Of a stretch of 64,000 nucleotides of DNA, positions 1 through 9,023 are shown piece by piece. The notes below the pieces were generated by a model. That model was not told where the DNA came from, made no database searches, and saw nothing but the letters and a program-made list of their open reading frames with translations. Origin of the DNA: RGIG6307 sp964424345. GTDB taxonomy: Bacteria; Bacillota; Clostridia; Lachnospirales; Lachnospiraceae. The stretch is taken from the NCBI GenBank assembly GCA_964424345.1, contig CAYRIK010000003.1, forward strand, positions 21,545-85,544. Reading direction: 5' to 3'. Both the position numbers and the translations under genes were made by a program. Position 1 is the first letter of the stretch, and the number at the start of each line of letters is the position of its first letter.

Positions 1-810
1 TGTGCAAAGTTAGTAGTATTTTGTAATGCTCCAGATGATAATCCTTTTATGGCAGGTGCATTCCATGGCGTAACAGAAGCAGACCGTATCATTAATGTTG
101 GTGTATCTGGTCCTGGTGTTGTAAAAACTGCATTGGAAAAAGTACGAGGAGAAAGCTTTGAAGTACTTTGTGAGACAATCAAAAAGACAGCATTCAAGGT
201 TACAAGAGTTGGTCAGTTAGTTGCCAAAGAAGCAAGTGCAAAGCTTGGAGTTCCATTTGGTATCGTAGACTTATCTTTAGCACCAACTCCAGCAGTAGGT
301 GATTCTGTAGCAGATATTTTATGTGAAATCGGTTTAGAATATGCTGGTGCACCTGGCACAACAGCAGCCTTAGCACTGTTAAATGATCAGGTAAAAAAAG
401 GCGGCGTAATGGCTTCTTCTTATGTAGGTGGTCTGAGTGGTGCATTTATTCCAGTCAGCGAAGATCAGGGTATGATTGATGCAGTTGTTGCGGGCGCACT
501 TACACTTGAAAAGTTAGAAGCAATGACTTGTGTATGCAGTGTAGGTCTTGATATGATCGCAATTCCTGGCGATACAAAGGCTACAACAATTTCTGGTATT
601 ATTGCAGATGAAATGGCAATTGGTATGATCAACCAGAAAACAACAGCAGTTCGTTTGATTCCAGTAATTGGAAAAGATGTTGGAGAAACTGTAGAATTTG
701 GTGGATTACTTGGTTATGCACCAGTTATGCCTGTAAATCCATATTCTTGCGATGCATTTGTAAACCGCGGCGGAAGAATTCCAGCACCAATCCATAGTTT
801 TAAAAATTAA
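1..810 (+). CDS. DUF711 / UPF0210 ("PFL family") protein, 5' truncated by the window
   Basis: The reading frame is open from base 1, so the N-terminus lies outside the window; 269 residues are visible of a family usually near 450. It resembles the DUF711/UPF0210 family, called "PFL-like" in many annotations although it is not a proven pyruvate formate-lyase. Visible family-like stretches are the glycine-rich GVSGPGVVK near visible residue 35, the DLSLAPTPAVGDSVADI segment, and a conserved C-terminal PVMPVNPYSCDAFVNRGGRIPAPIHS. In related genomes an ACT-domain gene usually lies just upstream, which cannot be checked here. The biochemical role is unknown. The K+ transporter gene follows after 27 bases. 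Confidence 0.85.
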   Translation, partial: CAKLVVFCNAPDDNPFMAGAFHGVTEADRIINVGVSGPGVVKTALEKVRGESFEVLCETIKKTAFKVTRVGQLVAKEASAKLGVPFGIVDLSLAPTPAVGDSVADILCEIGLEYAGAPGTTAALALLNDQVKKGGVMASSYVGGLSGAFIPVSEDQGMIDAVVAGALTLEKLEAMTCVCSVGLDMIAIPGDTKATTISGIIADEMAIGMINQKTTAVRLIPVIGKDVGETVEFGGLLGYAPVMPVNPYSCDAFVNRGGRIPAPIHSFKN

Positions 811-837
811 TCATAAATAAAAATAATAAGGTATGAT

Positions 838-2208
838 ATGTTAAAAAAGAAAAAAGAATTGTCTACTACACAAATTATCATGTTAGGATTTTTGGCATTG
901 ATTATGGCAGGAACATTGCTTTTGATGCTTCCAATTTGTTCTAAGGAAGGTGTAGTTACTCCGTTTTTGACAAGTCTTTTTACAGCAACGACATGTGTTT
1001 GTGTTACGGGACTTGTTGTAGTGGATACATATGCACATTGGAGCAGTGTAGGACATATCGTAATGCTAATCCTGATACAGTGCGGAGGACTTGGTGTCGT
1101 TACATTAAGTACATATATTTTGACATTGTTAGGACAAAAGATTGGATTAAAACAAAGACTTTTGTTAGAAGATGCGTTAAATCTTGATACGATGTCAGGC
1201 TTAATTCGTTTTATTAAAAAGGTATTTAAAGGTACTTTTTTAGTAGAAGGAGTTGGAGCATTGCTCTATATGCTTGTGTTTGTGCCTGAAATGGGTATAA
1301 AAGGCATATGGGTATCTATATTCAATGCAGTATCAGCTTTTTGTAACGCTGGTATTGATATTATTGGACCAAATTCTCTTACACCTTATGTCGGAAATCC
1401 AATTGTAAATATCACAACAATGCTTTTGATTATCATAAGTGGTATCGGTTTTGTTGTATGGTGGGATGTACTTAATGTGTTCAAATTGTATAAGAACAAA
1501 GAAATTCATCCAAGATATCTTTGGAGAAGATTAAGACTGCATAGTAAGATTGCCATTTGTACGACAGCAGGGCTGTTATTAAGTGGTTGCTTATTTGTTC
1601 TTATTTTGGAATGGAGCAATCCTCTTACGTTAGGTTCTCTTAGTATACCAGTTAAAATACAGGCTGCAATGTTTCAGTCAGTAACATTGCGTACTGCAGG
1701 CTTTGTATCTATTTCTCAAAAAGGATTGTATGACAGTACAGCATTTTTATGTTTGCTATTAATGTTTATAGGTGGTTCTCCAGTTGGTACTGCAGGTGGT
1801 ATTAAGACAACGACAGCAGCCGTTTTATTTTTTGCAGCGTGGTCAACAATCAAAGGAAGAGATGATACGATTGCTTTTCGTCGTAAAATCAATCCGGCTA
1901 CTGTAAGAAAAGCGTTGTCTGTCACATTGATTAGTTTGAGTGTTACCATGATAGCACTTGTACTGATGCTTACGTTTTGTGAAGGTGATTTTATGGATAT
2001 CGCTTATGAGGTAGTCAGTGCAATCGGTACAGTAGGTTTGACAAGAAGTTTGACACCTGGATTAAATGTAATAGGAAAGATTATTATCATTATATGTATG
2101 TTTTTAGGACGTACAGGTCCGATTTCTTTAGTAATGGCGTTCAATGATATTAAAAGTACTGCTCCTGGACATATTGAATATCCGGAAGAAAGTATAACAG
2201 TAGGTTGA
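838..2208 (+). CDS. ktrB: TrkH/KtrB family K+ channel-like uptake subunit
   Basis: This is the membrane subunit of a K+ uptake system of the Trk/Ktr type (456 residues, about the usual KtrB length). Four M1-P-M2 repeats can be followed by their selectivity-filter loops: TCVCVTGL near residue 56, SAFCNAGID near 168, TLRTAGFVS near 285 and SAIGTVGLTRS near 399. Each filter carries the single conserved glycine. It starts at ATG 838 after AAGG. The cytoplasmic nucleotide-binding partner follows 13 bases downstream, so the pair is probably one operon. The Na+ versus H+ dependence that separates KtrB from TrkH cannot be told from sequence. Confidence 0.9.
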   Translation: MLKKKKELSTTQIIMLGFLALIMAGTLLLMLPICSKEGVVTPFLTSLFTATTCVCVTGLVVVDTYAHWSSVGHIVMLILIQCGGLGVVTLSTYILTLLGQKIGLKQRLLLEDALNLDTMSGLIRFIKKVFKGTFLVEGVGALLYMLVFVPEMGIKGIWVSIFNAVSAFCNAGIDIIGPNSLTPYVGNPIVNITTMLLIIISGIGFVVWWDVLNVFKLYKNKEIHPRYLWRRLRLHSKIAICTTAGLLLSGCLFVLILEWSNPLTLGSLSIPVKIQAAMFQSVTLRTAGFVSISQKGLYDSTAFLCLLLMFIGGSPVGTAGGIKTTTAAVLFFAAWSTIKGRDDTIAFRRKINPATVRKALSVTLISLSVTMIALVLMLTFCEGDFMDIAYEVVSAIGTVGLTRSLTPGLNVIGKIIIIICMFLGRTGPISLVMAFNDIKSTAPGHIEYPEESITVG

Positions 2209-2221
2209 TGGAGGAATGGAT

Positions 2222-2878
2222 ATGGGAAAAGTAAAATCCTATGCAGTTATCGGTCTTGGCCGTTTTGGTTCTTCTATTGCGATGGAATTGGCTAAAAGCG
2301 GAGCTGATGTCATGGCGATTGATTATAGCGAGGAACGTGTTCGTGCAATCGCAGAATATGTGACGTATGCAGTTAAGGCGGATGCGACAGATGCAGATGC
2401 AATGGAACATTTAGGCCTTGGAAATATGGATGCGGTTGTAGTGGCAGTAACAAGAAGTTTGGATGCTTCTGTGCTGGCAACAATTACTGCAAAAGAAAAT
2501 GGTGCTCCTTACGTAATCGCAAAAGCAGTCGATGAAAGACATGCAAAAGTGTTGACAAAGGTTGGAGCTGATAAGATTATTATCCCAGAAAAAGAAAGTG
2601 GTATCCGTATTGCAAGAACATTAGCAAATGGACATTATCTGGATTTCTTTGAGTTGTCTGACCGTATCAGTATGGTAGAAATTTCTGTACAGCCTGAGTG
2701 GATTGGAAAAAACCTCAAAGGATTAGATTTTAGACGTAAATACGGTGTAAACGTAATTGCGTATGAAGCAGAAGGCAAAGAGTTGATCGTAAACATTCCG
2801 CCAGACCTTGCACTTGCAAAAGGTACAATTTGGGTTACCGGTGCAGTGGAAGATGTGGCGAAAGTAATTAACAAGTGA
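2222..2878 (+). CDS. ktrA: TrkA/KtrA K+ uptake regulatory subunit
   Basis: This is the peripheral RCK subunit gating the adjacent KtrB-like channel, 218 residues, the usual KtrA size. The N-terminal Rossmann fold shows GLGRFGSSIA (residues about 8-17) and the acidic residue in AIDYSEE that ends beta-2 of an NAD/ATP-binding RCK_N domain. The C-terminal RCK_C domain covers roughly residues 135-218. An in-frame ATG at 2216 is only one base from the GGAGG at 2210-2214, whereas ATG 2222 has 7 bases of spacing, so 2222 is chosen. The stop codon abuts the stop of the convergent tmcAL with no spacing. Confidence 0.9.
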   Translation: MGKVKSYAVIGLGRFGSSIAMELAKSGADVMAIDYSEERVRAIAEYVTYAVKADATDADAMEHLGLGNMDAVVVAVTRSLDASVLATITAKENGAPYVIAKAVDERHAKVLTKVGADKIIIPEKESGIRIARTLANGHYLDFFELSDRISMVEISVQPEWIGKNLKGLDFRRKYGVNVIAYEAEGKELIVNIPPDLALAKGTIWVTGAVEDVAKVINK

Positions 2879-4281
2879 TTATAAGATGATTAATTGTTTT
2901 TGTGATTCGTGTATAAAATGATTATGTGTCTTTTGCTGTACAATACTATCATAAATATGAGCAGCTTGCATATCAAGCTCTAAAAGGTTTAATGCATCCG
3001 GTGATAACACATCGGGTGCATTTGCTAATTTTGTGACAAGTGGAATAGAGCTGCTTTTTTTAATTTGTGACAATAATGCTGCTGATTGCTTGCGAAATCC
3101 AAGTACTCTGGCATAAGGTGCTTTTTGGTGAACATCCCAAAAATCTTGTTTGATATTTAATATTAGGTACATAAGACTTCGGCAGACACTTGCATACGTT
3201 GTATCCTTGCTCCAGAGCAGATTAGCAAACTGAGTAAAAGATACAAANNNNNNNNNNNNNNNNNNNNNNNNNNNNNNNNNNNNNNNNNNNNNNNNNNNNN
3301 NNNNNNNNNNNNNNNNNNNNNNNNNNNNNNNNNNNNNNNNNNNNNNNCATACGTTGTATCCTTGCTCCAGAGCAGATTAGCAAACTGAGTAAAAGATACA
3401 AACTGGTTTCGGTATTTTATGAGTTTATTTGCAAAATCTGGAGAAATTCCACGATATTGCAAAAGTTGTTCTTTGGAGGATGTGAGCAGCTTATAATGCA
3501 GTAAAAGGCTAAAATCATCTGCATATACAAGAGTTTGCTGTTGTTTTGCCTGTGTGAGCATATCCAATACAAAAGGGGGTACTTGTTTTGCGAGTATGGT
3601 CTGTTCAGAAGCATCTTTCAAGGCAGAACGTATTGCCGTAGCAGAAGCAAAAAAAGCAGCATCTGTTGTTTGGGAAATATCCTGTGAAAGATAATGTTGT
3701 CCTTTTCGTTTGATTGTCATGGGCTTCATTGAACTTTGTAAACGCAGTAGTGCCTTACAATATTCTAAGGCCAGCATATTGTTGGATTGTCCGTTTAATA
3801 CAGTTGTATCCAGTGCAGGATATGCAGTTTCTAATGCTTTGTGTTGTGCTGCAGGATGTGTAAGTCCTTCTTTTAAGGCAGCCTGATAAGCATTCTGATA
3901 AGAAACACTTTCGTTTGTAAGGACTTTTGCGATAGAGAGAAGTTGATCTAATTGTCCAGCTTCCGTACCAAAACTGATGGAGTCTACACATCCAAGCTGA
4001 TGGAGTAAAGAAACGCCTCCAAAAGCAAAGCCTTCTCCGCTGGAAAGTGCATAAGAAACAGGCAGCTCTAATACAAGATCACTTCCGGCTTCTAAAGCCA
4101 TGCGGGTACGCGTATGCTTATCTATAATAGAAGGAAGTCCTCTTTGGACAAAATCGCCGCTCAGTATGGTAATAATATAGTGTTCTTCTTTTGGTAAAAA
4201 AGCCTGTTTTGTCTGTTCAATATGAAATTGATGTCCAAAATGCAGCGGATTGTATTCTGCAATAATACCTGTAACCGTCAT
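2879..4281 (-). CDS. tmcAL: tRNA(Met) cytidine acetate ligase, interrupted by an assembly gap
   Basis: The family (B. subtilis YlbM) makes N4-acetylcytidine at the wobble base of elongator tRNA-Met from acetate and ATP. The N-terminal HxGH nucleotidyltransferase motif is visible in GIIAEYNPLHFGH (residues about 5-17). The frame is open from ATG 4281 (ribosome site AAGGAG) to the N block at 3248-3347. The C-terminal part, with the family-like YARVLGF and IPLVTK motifs, resumes in another frame and stops at 2879. The 55 bases on either side of the Ns are identical. Removing one copy plus the Ns (155 bases) puts both halves in one frame and gives 415 residues, the usual family length. The gene is therefore probably intact in the organism. 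Confidence 0.85.
3193..3247. repeat. 55-bp direct repeat, left copy, next to the N gap
   Basis: The 55 bases ending at the N block are identical to those that follow it (3348-3402). The copy begins CATACGTTGTATCC and ends GATACAAA. It encodes the FTQFANLLWSKDTTY stretch of tmcAL. It is probably an unmerged contig-end overlap and not a biological repeat. Confidence 0.95.
3248..3347. other. 100-N assembly gap
   Basis: Exactly 100 unknown bases lie inside tmcAL. The round length and the identical flanks mark it as a scaffolding placeholder, not a measured gap. Confidence 0.98.
3348..3402. repeat. 55-bp direct repeat, right copy, next to the N gap
   Basis: Exact copy of 3193-3247 on the other side of the N block. 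Collapsing the two copies restores the tmcAL frame. Confidence 0.95.
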
Positions 4282-4340
4282 GGAAACTCCTTAAATTGAT
4301 AAATGTATGTTAAAATGTGCAATTTTACGAAAATAACTAC

Positions 4341-4369
4341 TTGTGATTAAAAGCTCTATTTAGTATAAT
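4341..4369 (+). promoter_or_regulatory. Probable sigma-A promoter of pta-ackA
   Basis: TTGTGA (4341-4346) and a perfect TATAAT (4364-4369) are separated by 17 bases, in the divergent region between tmcAL and pta. Transcription would start near 4376, giving a leader of about 75 bases. Confidence 0.65.
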
Positions 4370-4382
4370 ATAGTTATAAAAA

Positions 4383-4404
4383 TAGGGCAAGTCGTTTTGC
4401 CCTA
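4383..4404 (+). promoter_or_regulatory. Hairpin in the pta leader
   Basis: TAGGGCAA (4383-4390) pairs perfectly with TTGCCCTA (4397-4404), and an AT-rich stretch with five Ts follows. It lies 7-30 bases after the predicted start of transcription. It could be a weak attenuator or a 5' stabilising hairpin. A 7-base tandem repeat, CTGGACA-GA-CTGGACA, lies just before the pta ribosome site. Confidence 0.45.
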
Positions 4405-4451
4405 GTAATTTTTACATATGTCTGGACAGACTGGACATGGAAGGAGTAACT

Positions 4452-5456
4452 ATGGCTTTTATTGATTCCATTAAGGAAAGAGCAAAACAGAACAAAAAAA
4501 CGATTTGTTTACCAGAAACAGAAGACAAGAGAACTCTCTTGGCAGCAGCAAAGGTTTTAGAAGAGGGTATCGCTAATGTAATCTTAGTTGGTAACGAAGA
4601 GAAGATCAAAGACGGTGCAAACTGGTTAAATATTGATTTATCAGGTGCAGCAGTTGTTGATCCGGCTACATCTCCAAAGCTGGATGCATATGTTGAATTA
4701 TTATATGAAACAAGAAAAGCAAAAGGCATGACTATGGAAAAGGCTAGAGAAATGTTGTTATCTGACAACTTATTCTTTGGTGTAATGATGGTTAAAGCTG
4801 GTGATGCAGACGGTATGGTAGCAGGTGCTTGCCACTCTACAGCAAACGTTCTTCGTCCATCTTTACAGATCTTAAAGACTGCTCCTGGTACAAAGTTAGT
4901 ATCTGCATTCTTTATCATGGCTGTTCCAAACTGCGATGCAGGTGAAAATGGTACATTCATTTTTGCTGACAGCGGTTTAAATCAGGATCCAAACGCAGAA
5001 GAATTAGCAGCAATCGCAGACTCTTCCGCAAAGAGCTTCCAGAACTTAGTTGGTGCAGAAGCAAGAGTAGCTATGCTTTCTCACTCTACAAAGGGTTCTG
5101 CAAAACATGCTTTAGTTGACAAAGTAGTAGAAGCAACAAACATTGCAAAAGCAACATACCCAGACCTTAAGGTAGATGGTGAATTACAGTTAGATGCTGC
5201 ATTAGTAGATTCTGTAGCAAGCTCTAAGGCACCAGGCAGCGAAGTTGCTGGTAAGGCAAACGTTTTAATCTTCCCTAACTTAGATGCTGGTAATATCGGT
5301 TACAAGTTAGTTCAAAGACTTGCAAAGGCAGAAGCATATGGTCCTATTCTTCAGGGTATCGCAAAACCAGTTAACGATTTAAGTCGTGGATGCAGCTGGG
5401 AAGATATCGTTGGTGTAGTAGCAATTACTGCTGTTCAGGCTCAGTTAGTTGACTAA
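4452..5456 (+). CDS. pta: Phosphate acetyltransferase
   Basis: It interconverts acetyl-CoA and acetyl phosphate and works with the next gene, acetate kinase, to make ATP during fermentation. It has 334 residues, the size of the short single-domain Pta form without the N-terminal DRTGG extension. Family stretches include CLPETEDKRTLLAA near the N-terminus, ADGMVAGACHSTA near residue 117 and the C-terminal VLIFPNLDAGNIGYKL near 272. An upstream in-frame ATG at 4437 precedes the AAGGAG at 4441-4446, so ATG 4452, five bases after it, is the start. ackA follows after 59 bases. Confidence 0.96.
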   Translation: MAFIDSIKERAKQNKKTICLPETEDKRTLLAAAKVLEEGIANVILVGNEEKIKDGANWLNIDLSGAAVVDPATSPKLDAYVELLYETRKAKGMTMEKAREMLLSDNLFFGVMMVKAGDADGMVAGACHSTANVLRPSLQILKTAPGTKLVSAFFIMAVPNCDAGENGTFIFADSGLNQDPNAEELAAIADSSAKSFQNLVGAEARVAMLSHSTKGSAKHALVDKVVEATNIAKATYPDLKVDGELQLDAALVDSVASSKAPGSEVAGKANVLIFPNLDAGNIGYKLVQRLAKAEAYGPILQGIAKPVNDLSRGCSWEDIVGVVAITAVQAQLVD

Positions 5457-5515
5457 TTGATACTGGATTGATACTCGAACACACATATATCATATATTTG
5501 AAAGGAAAAATGTAA

Positions 5516-6712
5516 ATGAATATTTTAGTTATTAACTGTGGCAGCTCCTCTTTAAAATATCAGCTCATCGATATGACAAATGAAGAAGTTACAGCAAAGG
5601 GTATGTGCGAAAGAATTGGTATTGAAGGTTCTAACCTTGTTCATAAGCCAGCAGGCAAGGACAAAGTTGTATTTAACGAGCCAATGCCAGATCACAAAGT
5701 TGCAATCAAGATGGTATTAGACGCATTAGTAAACCCAGAATACGGTGTTGTTAAGAGCGTTGATGAAATCTCTGCAATCGGTCATCGTGTAGTACACGCA
5801 GGTACAAACTACAGCGATTCTGTTATCGTAAATGATGATGTTAAGGAAGTTATTAAAGTATGTTATGATTTAGCTCCTTTACATAACCCAGCAAACCTTA
5901 TGGGTATCGAAGCTTGTGAAGCTGCTTTACCAGGTAAGCCAAACGTTGCAGTATTCGATACAGCATTTGGTATGAGCATGGAAGAAAAGGCATATTTATA
6001 TGCAATTCCTTACGAATATTACAAAAAATACAGCGTACGTCGTTACGGCTTCCACGGCACAAGCCACAAGTTCGTTTCTGGCGAAGCAATCAAATTTGCT
6101 AACTTAGATCCAGAAAATGCAAAGGTTATCGTTTGCCATTTAGGTAACGGTGCAAGCGTTTCTGCTTCTATCGGTGGCAAGTGTGTAGATACAAGTATGG
6201 GTCTTACACCATTAGAAGGTTTAATCATGGGTACAAGAAGTGGTGATATCGATGCTGGTGTTGTACAGTATATGTGCAATAAAGAAGGCAAGGATATCAA
6301 CGAAGTATTAAATATCCTTAACAAGAAGTCTGGTCTTCTTGGTATGAGCGATGGTCTTTCTAGCGACTCTCGTGATATTATGCAGGCAGCAGCTGAAGGA
6401 AATCCTCGTGCAAAGGCTACAGCAGCAGCTTTTGAATATCGTGTAGCAAAATACATTGGTGCTTACACAGCAGCTATGAACGGTGTAGATGCAATCTGCT
6501 TTACCGCAGGTATCGGTGAAAACGATAAGGACGTAAGAAAGTCTATCTGTGAATACTTAGGCTATCTTGGCGTTACAATCGATGACGAAGCAAACAACGT
6601 TCGTGGTGAAAAGAGATTTATCTCTACAGCAGACTCTAAGGTTAAAGTAATGTTACTTCCTACAAACGAAGAGTTAGCAATTGCAAGAGAAACATATAAT
6701 CTTTGCAAATAA
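5516..6712 (+). CDS. ackA: Acetate kinase
   Basis: It transfers the phosphate of acetyl phosphate to ADP, the ATP-yielding step of acetate formation. It has 398 residues, normal for the family. Motifs of the ASKHA acetate-kinase fold are all present: NCGSSSLKYQL at residues 7-17, GHRVVHAGT near 87, FDTAFG near 148, HLGNGAS near 208 and PLEGLIMGTRSGD near 233. The ribosome site GAAAGG lies about 10 bases before ATG 5516. No strong intrinsic terminator follows. The next gene has its own promoter. Confidence 0.97.
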   Translation: MNILVINCGSSSLKYQLIDMTNEEVTAKGMCERIGIEGSNLVHKPAGKDKVVFNEPMPDHKVAIKMVLDALVNPEYGVVKSVDEISAIGHRVVHAGTNYSDSVIVNDDVKEVIKVCYDLAPLHNPANLMGIEACEAALPGKPNVAVFDTAFGMSMEEKAYLYAIPYEYYKKYSVRRYGFHGTSHKFVSGEAIKFANLDPENAKVIVCHLGNGASVSASIGGKCVDTSMGLTPLEGLIMGTRSGDIDAGVVQYMCNKEGKDINEVLNILNKKSGLLGMSDGLSSDSRDIMQAAAEGNPRAKATAAAFEYRVAKYIGAYTAAMNGVDAICFTAGIGENDKDVRKSICEYLGYLGVTIDDEANNVRGEKRFISTADSKVKVMLLPTNEELAIARETYNLCK

Positions 6713-6752
6713 TTAAATTTTAAAGAAAAAATCAAAAAAAGAAAAATTATCA

Positions 6753-6781
6753 TTGACAGTTTAGACATAAGTGTGTATACT
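6753..6781 (+). promoter_or_regulatory. Strong sigma-A promoter of DUF177-rpmF
   Basis: A consensus TTGACA (6753-6758) and TATACT (6776-6781) are 17 bases apart, about 25 bases before the start codon of the DUF177 gene. Confidence 0.8.
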
Positions 6782-6806
6782 TGTTTAGGTATGAATAGGA
6801 GATATT

Positions 6807-7331
6807 ATGTTTATTAATTTATCTGATGTTTTCCTTTCTGCGGGTAAGCCGCTTGAAGCAAGCTGCCCGATTGAAATGACGGAAGTTCAAAACGGATATG
6901 AGACTTTTAAGATATTAGAAAAGTCTGAAATAAAGCTGACTGGTACTCATAAGAGTAAAGGCAGAGCAGTAATCACCGGAGAAGGTTATATAGTAGCAGA
7001 AATGGTGTGTAACCGCTGTCTAAAACCAATGCCTGTGAGAGTTGATTTATCTTTTGAACGTGATGTGTATTCACCAGAAGTGGATGCGGGGGATGATGAA
7101 GATGATAACCTTGAAGTTATGCAGGGATATCAGTTAAACGTAGAAAATCTCGTGTTCAGTGAAATTTTGATGAACTGGCCTATGAAGGTGTTGTGTAAAA
7201 CGGATTGCAAAGGAATTTGTAAAATGTGTGGCAAGGACCTCAACCTTGGGGAATGCGGATGTGATACATTTGTACCAGACCCGAGAATGGCAGTGATAAA
7301 AGATATCTTTAACGCGAATAAGGAGGTGTAA
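6807..7331 (+). CDS. DUF177 / YceD family protein
   Basis: This 174-residue protein belongs to the DUF177 (YceD/Rsc-like) family, which is almost always encoded before ribosomal protein L32. Two cysteine pairs are visible: CNRC near residue 70, and a C-terminal cluster CKTDCKGICKMCGKDL with a further CGC that looks like a metal site. Its role in rRNA or L32 homeostasis is inferred from linkage and not proven. It overlaps nothing; rpmF starts 2 bases after its stop, so the two genes are translated as an operon. Confidence 0.88.
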   Translation: MFINLSDVFLSAGKPLEASCPIEMTEVQNGYETFKILEKSEIKLTGTHKSKGRAVITGEGYIVAEMVCNRCLKPMPVRVDLSFERDVYSPEVDAGDDEDDNLEVMQGYQLNVENLVFSEILMNWPMKVLCKTDCKGICKMCGKDLNLGECGCDTFVPDPRMAVIKDIFNANKEV

Positions 7332-7333
7332 CG

Positions 7334-7516
7334 ATGTCTATTTGTCCAAAGAACAAATCTTCCAAAGGTAGAAGAGATAAAAGAAGAGCAAACTGGAAAA
7401 TGAGCGCTCCTACATTGGTTAAATGTAGCAAATGTGGTGAACTTATGATGCCACACCGAGTATGCAAGGCTTGCGGTTCTTACAATAAGCGTGAAATCGT
7501 TAGCGTAGAAAACTAA
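7334..7516 (+). CDS. rpmF: Ribosomal protein bL32
   Basis: A 60-residue large-subunit protein. It is the zinc-binding form, with CSKCGE and CKACGSY pairs (residues about 31-49), and opens with the family-typical SICPKNKSSKGRRDKRRANW. The ribosome site AAGGAGGTG overlaps the end of the upstream gene. A strong terminator follows directly. Confidence 0.98.
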   Translation: MSICPKNKSSKGRRDKRRANWKMSAPTLVKCSKCGELMMPHRVCKACGSYNKREIVSVEN

Positions 7517-7524
7517 TTTTAATG

Positions 7525-7553
7525 AAAAAAGCACCCAAAAGGGTGCTTTTTTT
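7525..7553 (+). terminator. Intrinsic terminator after rpmF
   Basis: AAAAAAGCACCC and GGGTGCTTTTTT form a stem around AAAA, followed by a T run. Confidence 0.92.
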
Positions 7554-7576
7554 GTACATATTTTATAGGGAAATAC

Positions 7577-7605
7577 TTGCAATTTGATTTTTACTCTAGT
7601 ATAGT
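7577..7605 (+). promoter_or_regulatory. Probable promoter of plsX-acpP with a dyad over the -10
   Basis: TTGCAA (7577-7582) and TATAGT (7600-7605) are 17 bases apart. The -10 is embedded in a short dyad, CTCTA-GTATAG-TAGAG, which could be an operator for a lipid-synthesis regulator. No known consensus was recognised. Confidence 0.55.
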
Positions 7606-7639
7606 AGAGATATTGAAATGTATGTAGGAGACTTGATTT

Positions 7640-8656
7640 ATGAAAGAATGGATTAAAGTGGCAGTAGATGCAATGGGTGGAGATCATGCACCAGCAGAAA
7701 TTGTCAAAGGTTCTATCGAAGCTGTACAGACTTCTGATAAATTAAAAGTTTACCTTGTTGGACAGAAAGATGTTATCGAAGCAGAACTTTCTAAATATTC
7801 TTATCCGGAACAACAGGTAGAAGTAGTGCATGCACAGGAAGTGATCGAAATGGCAGAGCCTCCGGTCATGGCAATACGACGCAAGAAAGATTCCTCTATT
7901 GTAGTTGCGATGAATATGGTAAAGCGTGGTGAATGCGATGCTTACGTTTCAGCAGGCAGTACAGGTGCAAATCTTGTTGGCGGTCAGGTGATCGTTGGAC
8001 GTATTAAAGGAATTGAAAGAGCACCTTTAGCTCCGCTTATTCCAACAACAAAGGGTGCGTCTTTGTTGATTGACTGTGGTGCAAACGTAGATGCCAGAGC
8101 GAGTCATCTGGTACAGTTTGCTAAAATAGGTTCTATTTATATGGAAAATGTAATGGGTGTAAAAAATCCAAGAGTTGCCATCGTAAATATCGGTTCTGAA
8201 GAGGAAAAGGGAAATGCACTCGTAAAAGAAACGTTCCCTCTGTTAAAGGAATGCTCTGATATTAACTTTATTGGCAGCATTGAAGCAAGAGACATACCAT
8301 TTGGCTATGCAGACGTTATTGTATGTGAAGCTTTTGTAGGTAATGTTATATTGAAACTGTATGAGGGTGTTGGCTCTGCTTTGCTCAAAGAAGTGAAAGC
8401 CGGCATGATGACGTCTTTACGCAGTAAGATCGGTGGGTTGCTCGTAAAACCAGCATTAAAGACGACATTAAAGAAATTTCAGACAGAAGAGTATGGAGGA
8501 GCTCCGATGCTTGGTCTGAATGGTCTTGTAGTAAAGACACATGGAAGTTCTAAAGCTACAGAGGTTAAAAACTCTATCTTACAGTGTATTACATTCACGG
8601 AGCAGGATATTAAGGGCAAAATCAGTGCTAATATCAATACTGCATCAGAAGAATAA
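7640..8656 (+). CDS. plsX: Phosphate acyltransferase PlsX
   Basis: It makes acyl-phosphate from acyl-ACP, feeding the membrane enzyme PlsY encoded at 34.1 kb. It has 338 residues, typical for the family. The N-terminal VAVDAMGGDHAP (residues 7-18) and the GSTGANLVGG motif near 108 are hallmarks. It is followed after 21 bases by acpP, the source of its acyl substrate, so the order plsX-acpP is a functional operon. It starts at ATG 7640 after TAGGAG. Confidence 0.96.
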   Translation: MKEWIKVAVDAMGGDHAPAEIVKGSIEAVQTSDKLKVYLVGQKDVIEAELSKYSYPEQQVEVVHAQEVIEMAEPPVMAIRRKKDSSIVVAMNMVKRGECDAYVSAGSTGANLVGGQVIVGRIKGIERAPLAPLIPTTKGASLLIDCGANVDARASHLVQFAKIGSIYMENVMGVKNPRVAIVNIGSEEEKGNALVKETFPLLKECSDINFIGSIEARDIPFGYADVIVCEAFVGNVILKLYEGVGSALLKEVKAGMMTSLRSKIGGLLVKPALKTTLKKFQTEEYGGAPMLGLNGLVVKTHGSSKATEVKNSILQCITFTEQDIKGKISANINTASEE

Positions 8657-8677
8657 AGAAGTAGAAAGGATATCAAA

Positions 8678-8911
8678 ATGGAAGAATTTGAAAAACTCAG
8701 AAAAATCATTGCAGAAGTATTAAATGTAGACCCAATGGAAGTAAAGATGGAAACTACTTTTACAGATGATTTAGGAGCAGATTCCTTAGATGTTTTCCAG
8801 ATTATTATGGGCATCGAAGATGAATTTGATATTGAAGTTCCTGCAGAAGCTGCTGAAGGTATTAAAACAGTAGAAGAAGCAGTAGAAATGATTAAAAACG
8901 CAAAGAATTAA
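8678..8911 (+). CDS. acpP: Acyl carrier protein
   Basis: A 77-residue acidic carrier. The phosphopantetheine attachment serine is in GADSLD (residues about 36-41). Size and the four-helix pattern are ordinary for fatty-acid ACP. The ribosome site is GAAAGGA before ATG 8678. The fabD/fabG/fabF genes that sometimes follow in other Firmicutes are absent here; rnc comes next. Confidence 0.97.
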   Translation: MEEFEKLRKIIAEVLNVDPMEVKMETTFTDDLGADSLDVFQIIMGIEDEFDIEVPAEAAEGIKTVEEAVEMIKNAKN

Positions 8912-8989
8912 TATATGATTTAGGGGCGTAGTTGAGAAGGAAAATCGTTCATAAAAGACAGGGATGTTTTGAATTTTCAAATACGCACC

Positions 8990-9023
8990 AAAGAAGCTGT
9001 TGCATGTATGCGGCAGTTTCTTT
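8990..9023 (+). terminator. Terminator-like hairpin after acpP
   Basis: A 15-base stem pairs AAAGAAGCTGTTGCA (8990-9004) with TGCGGCAGTTTCTTT (9009-9023), counting G-U pairs, around a TGTA loop. A palindromic repeat follows immediately (9024-9060). The smc-region genes downstream must be read by read-through or an unseen promoter. Confidence 0.7.

Noticed and set aside
3163..3248. Apparent C-terminal end LYLLLSLLICSGARIQ of the gap-spanning minus-strand frame
   Set aside because: It is an out-of-frame translation of the duplicated 55 bases after the N block. The true tmcAL continuation is the frame ending at 2879.
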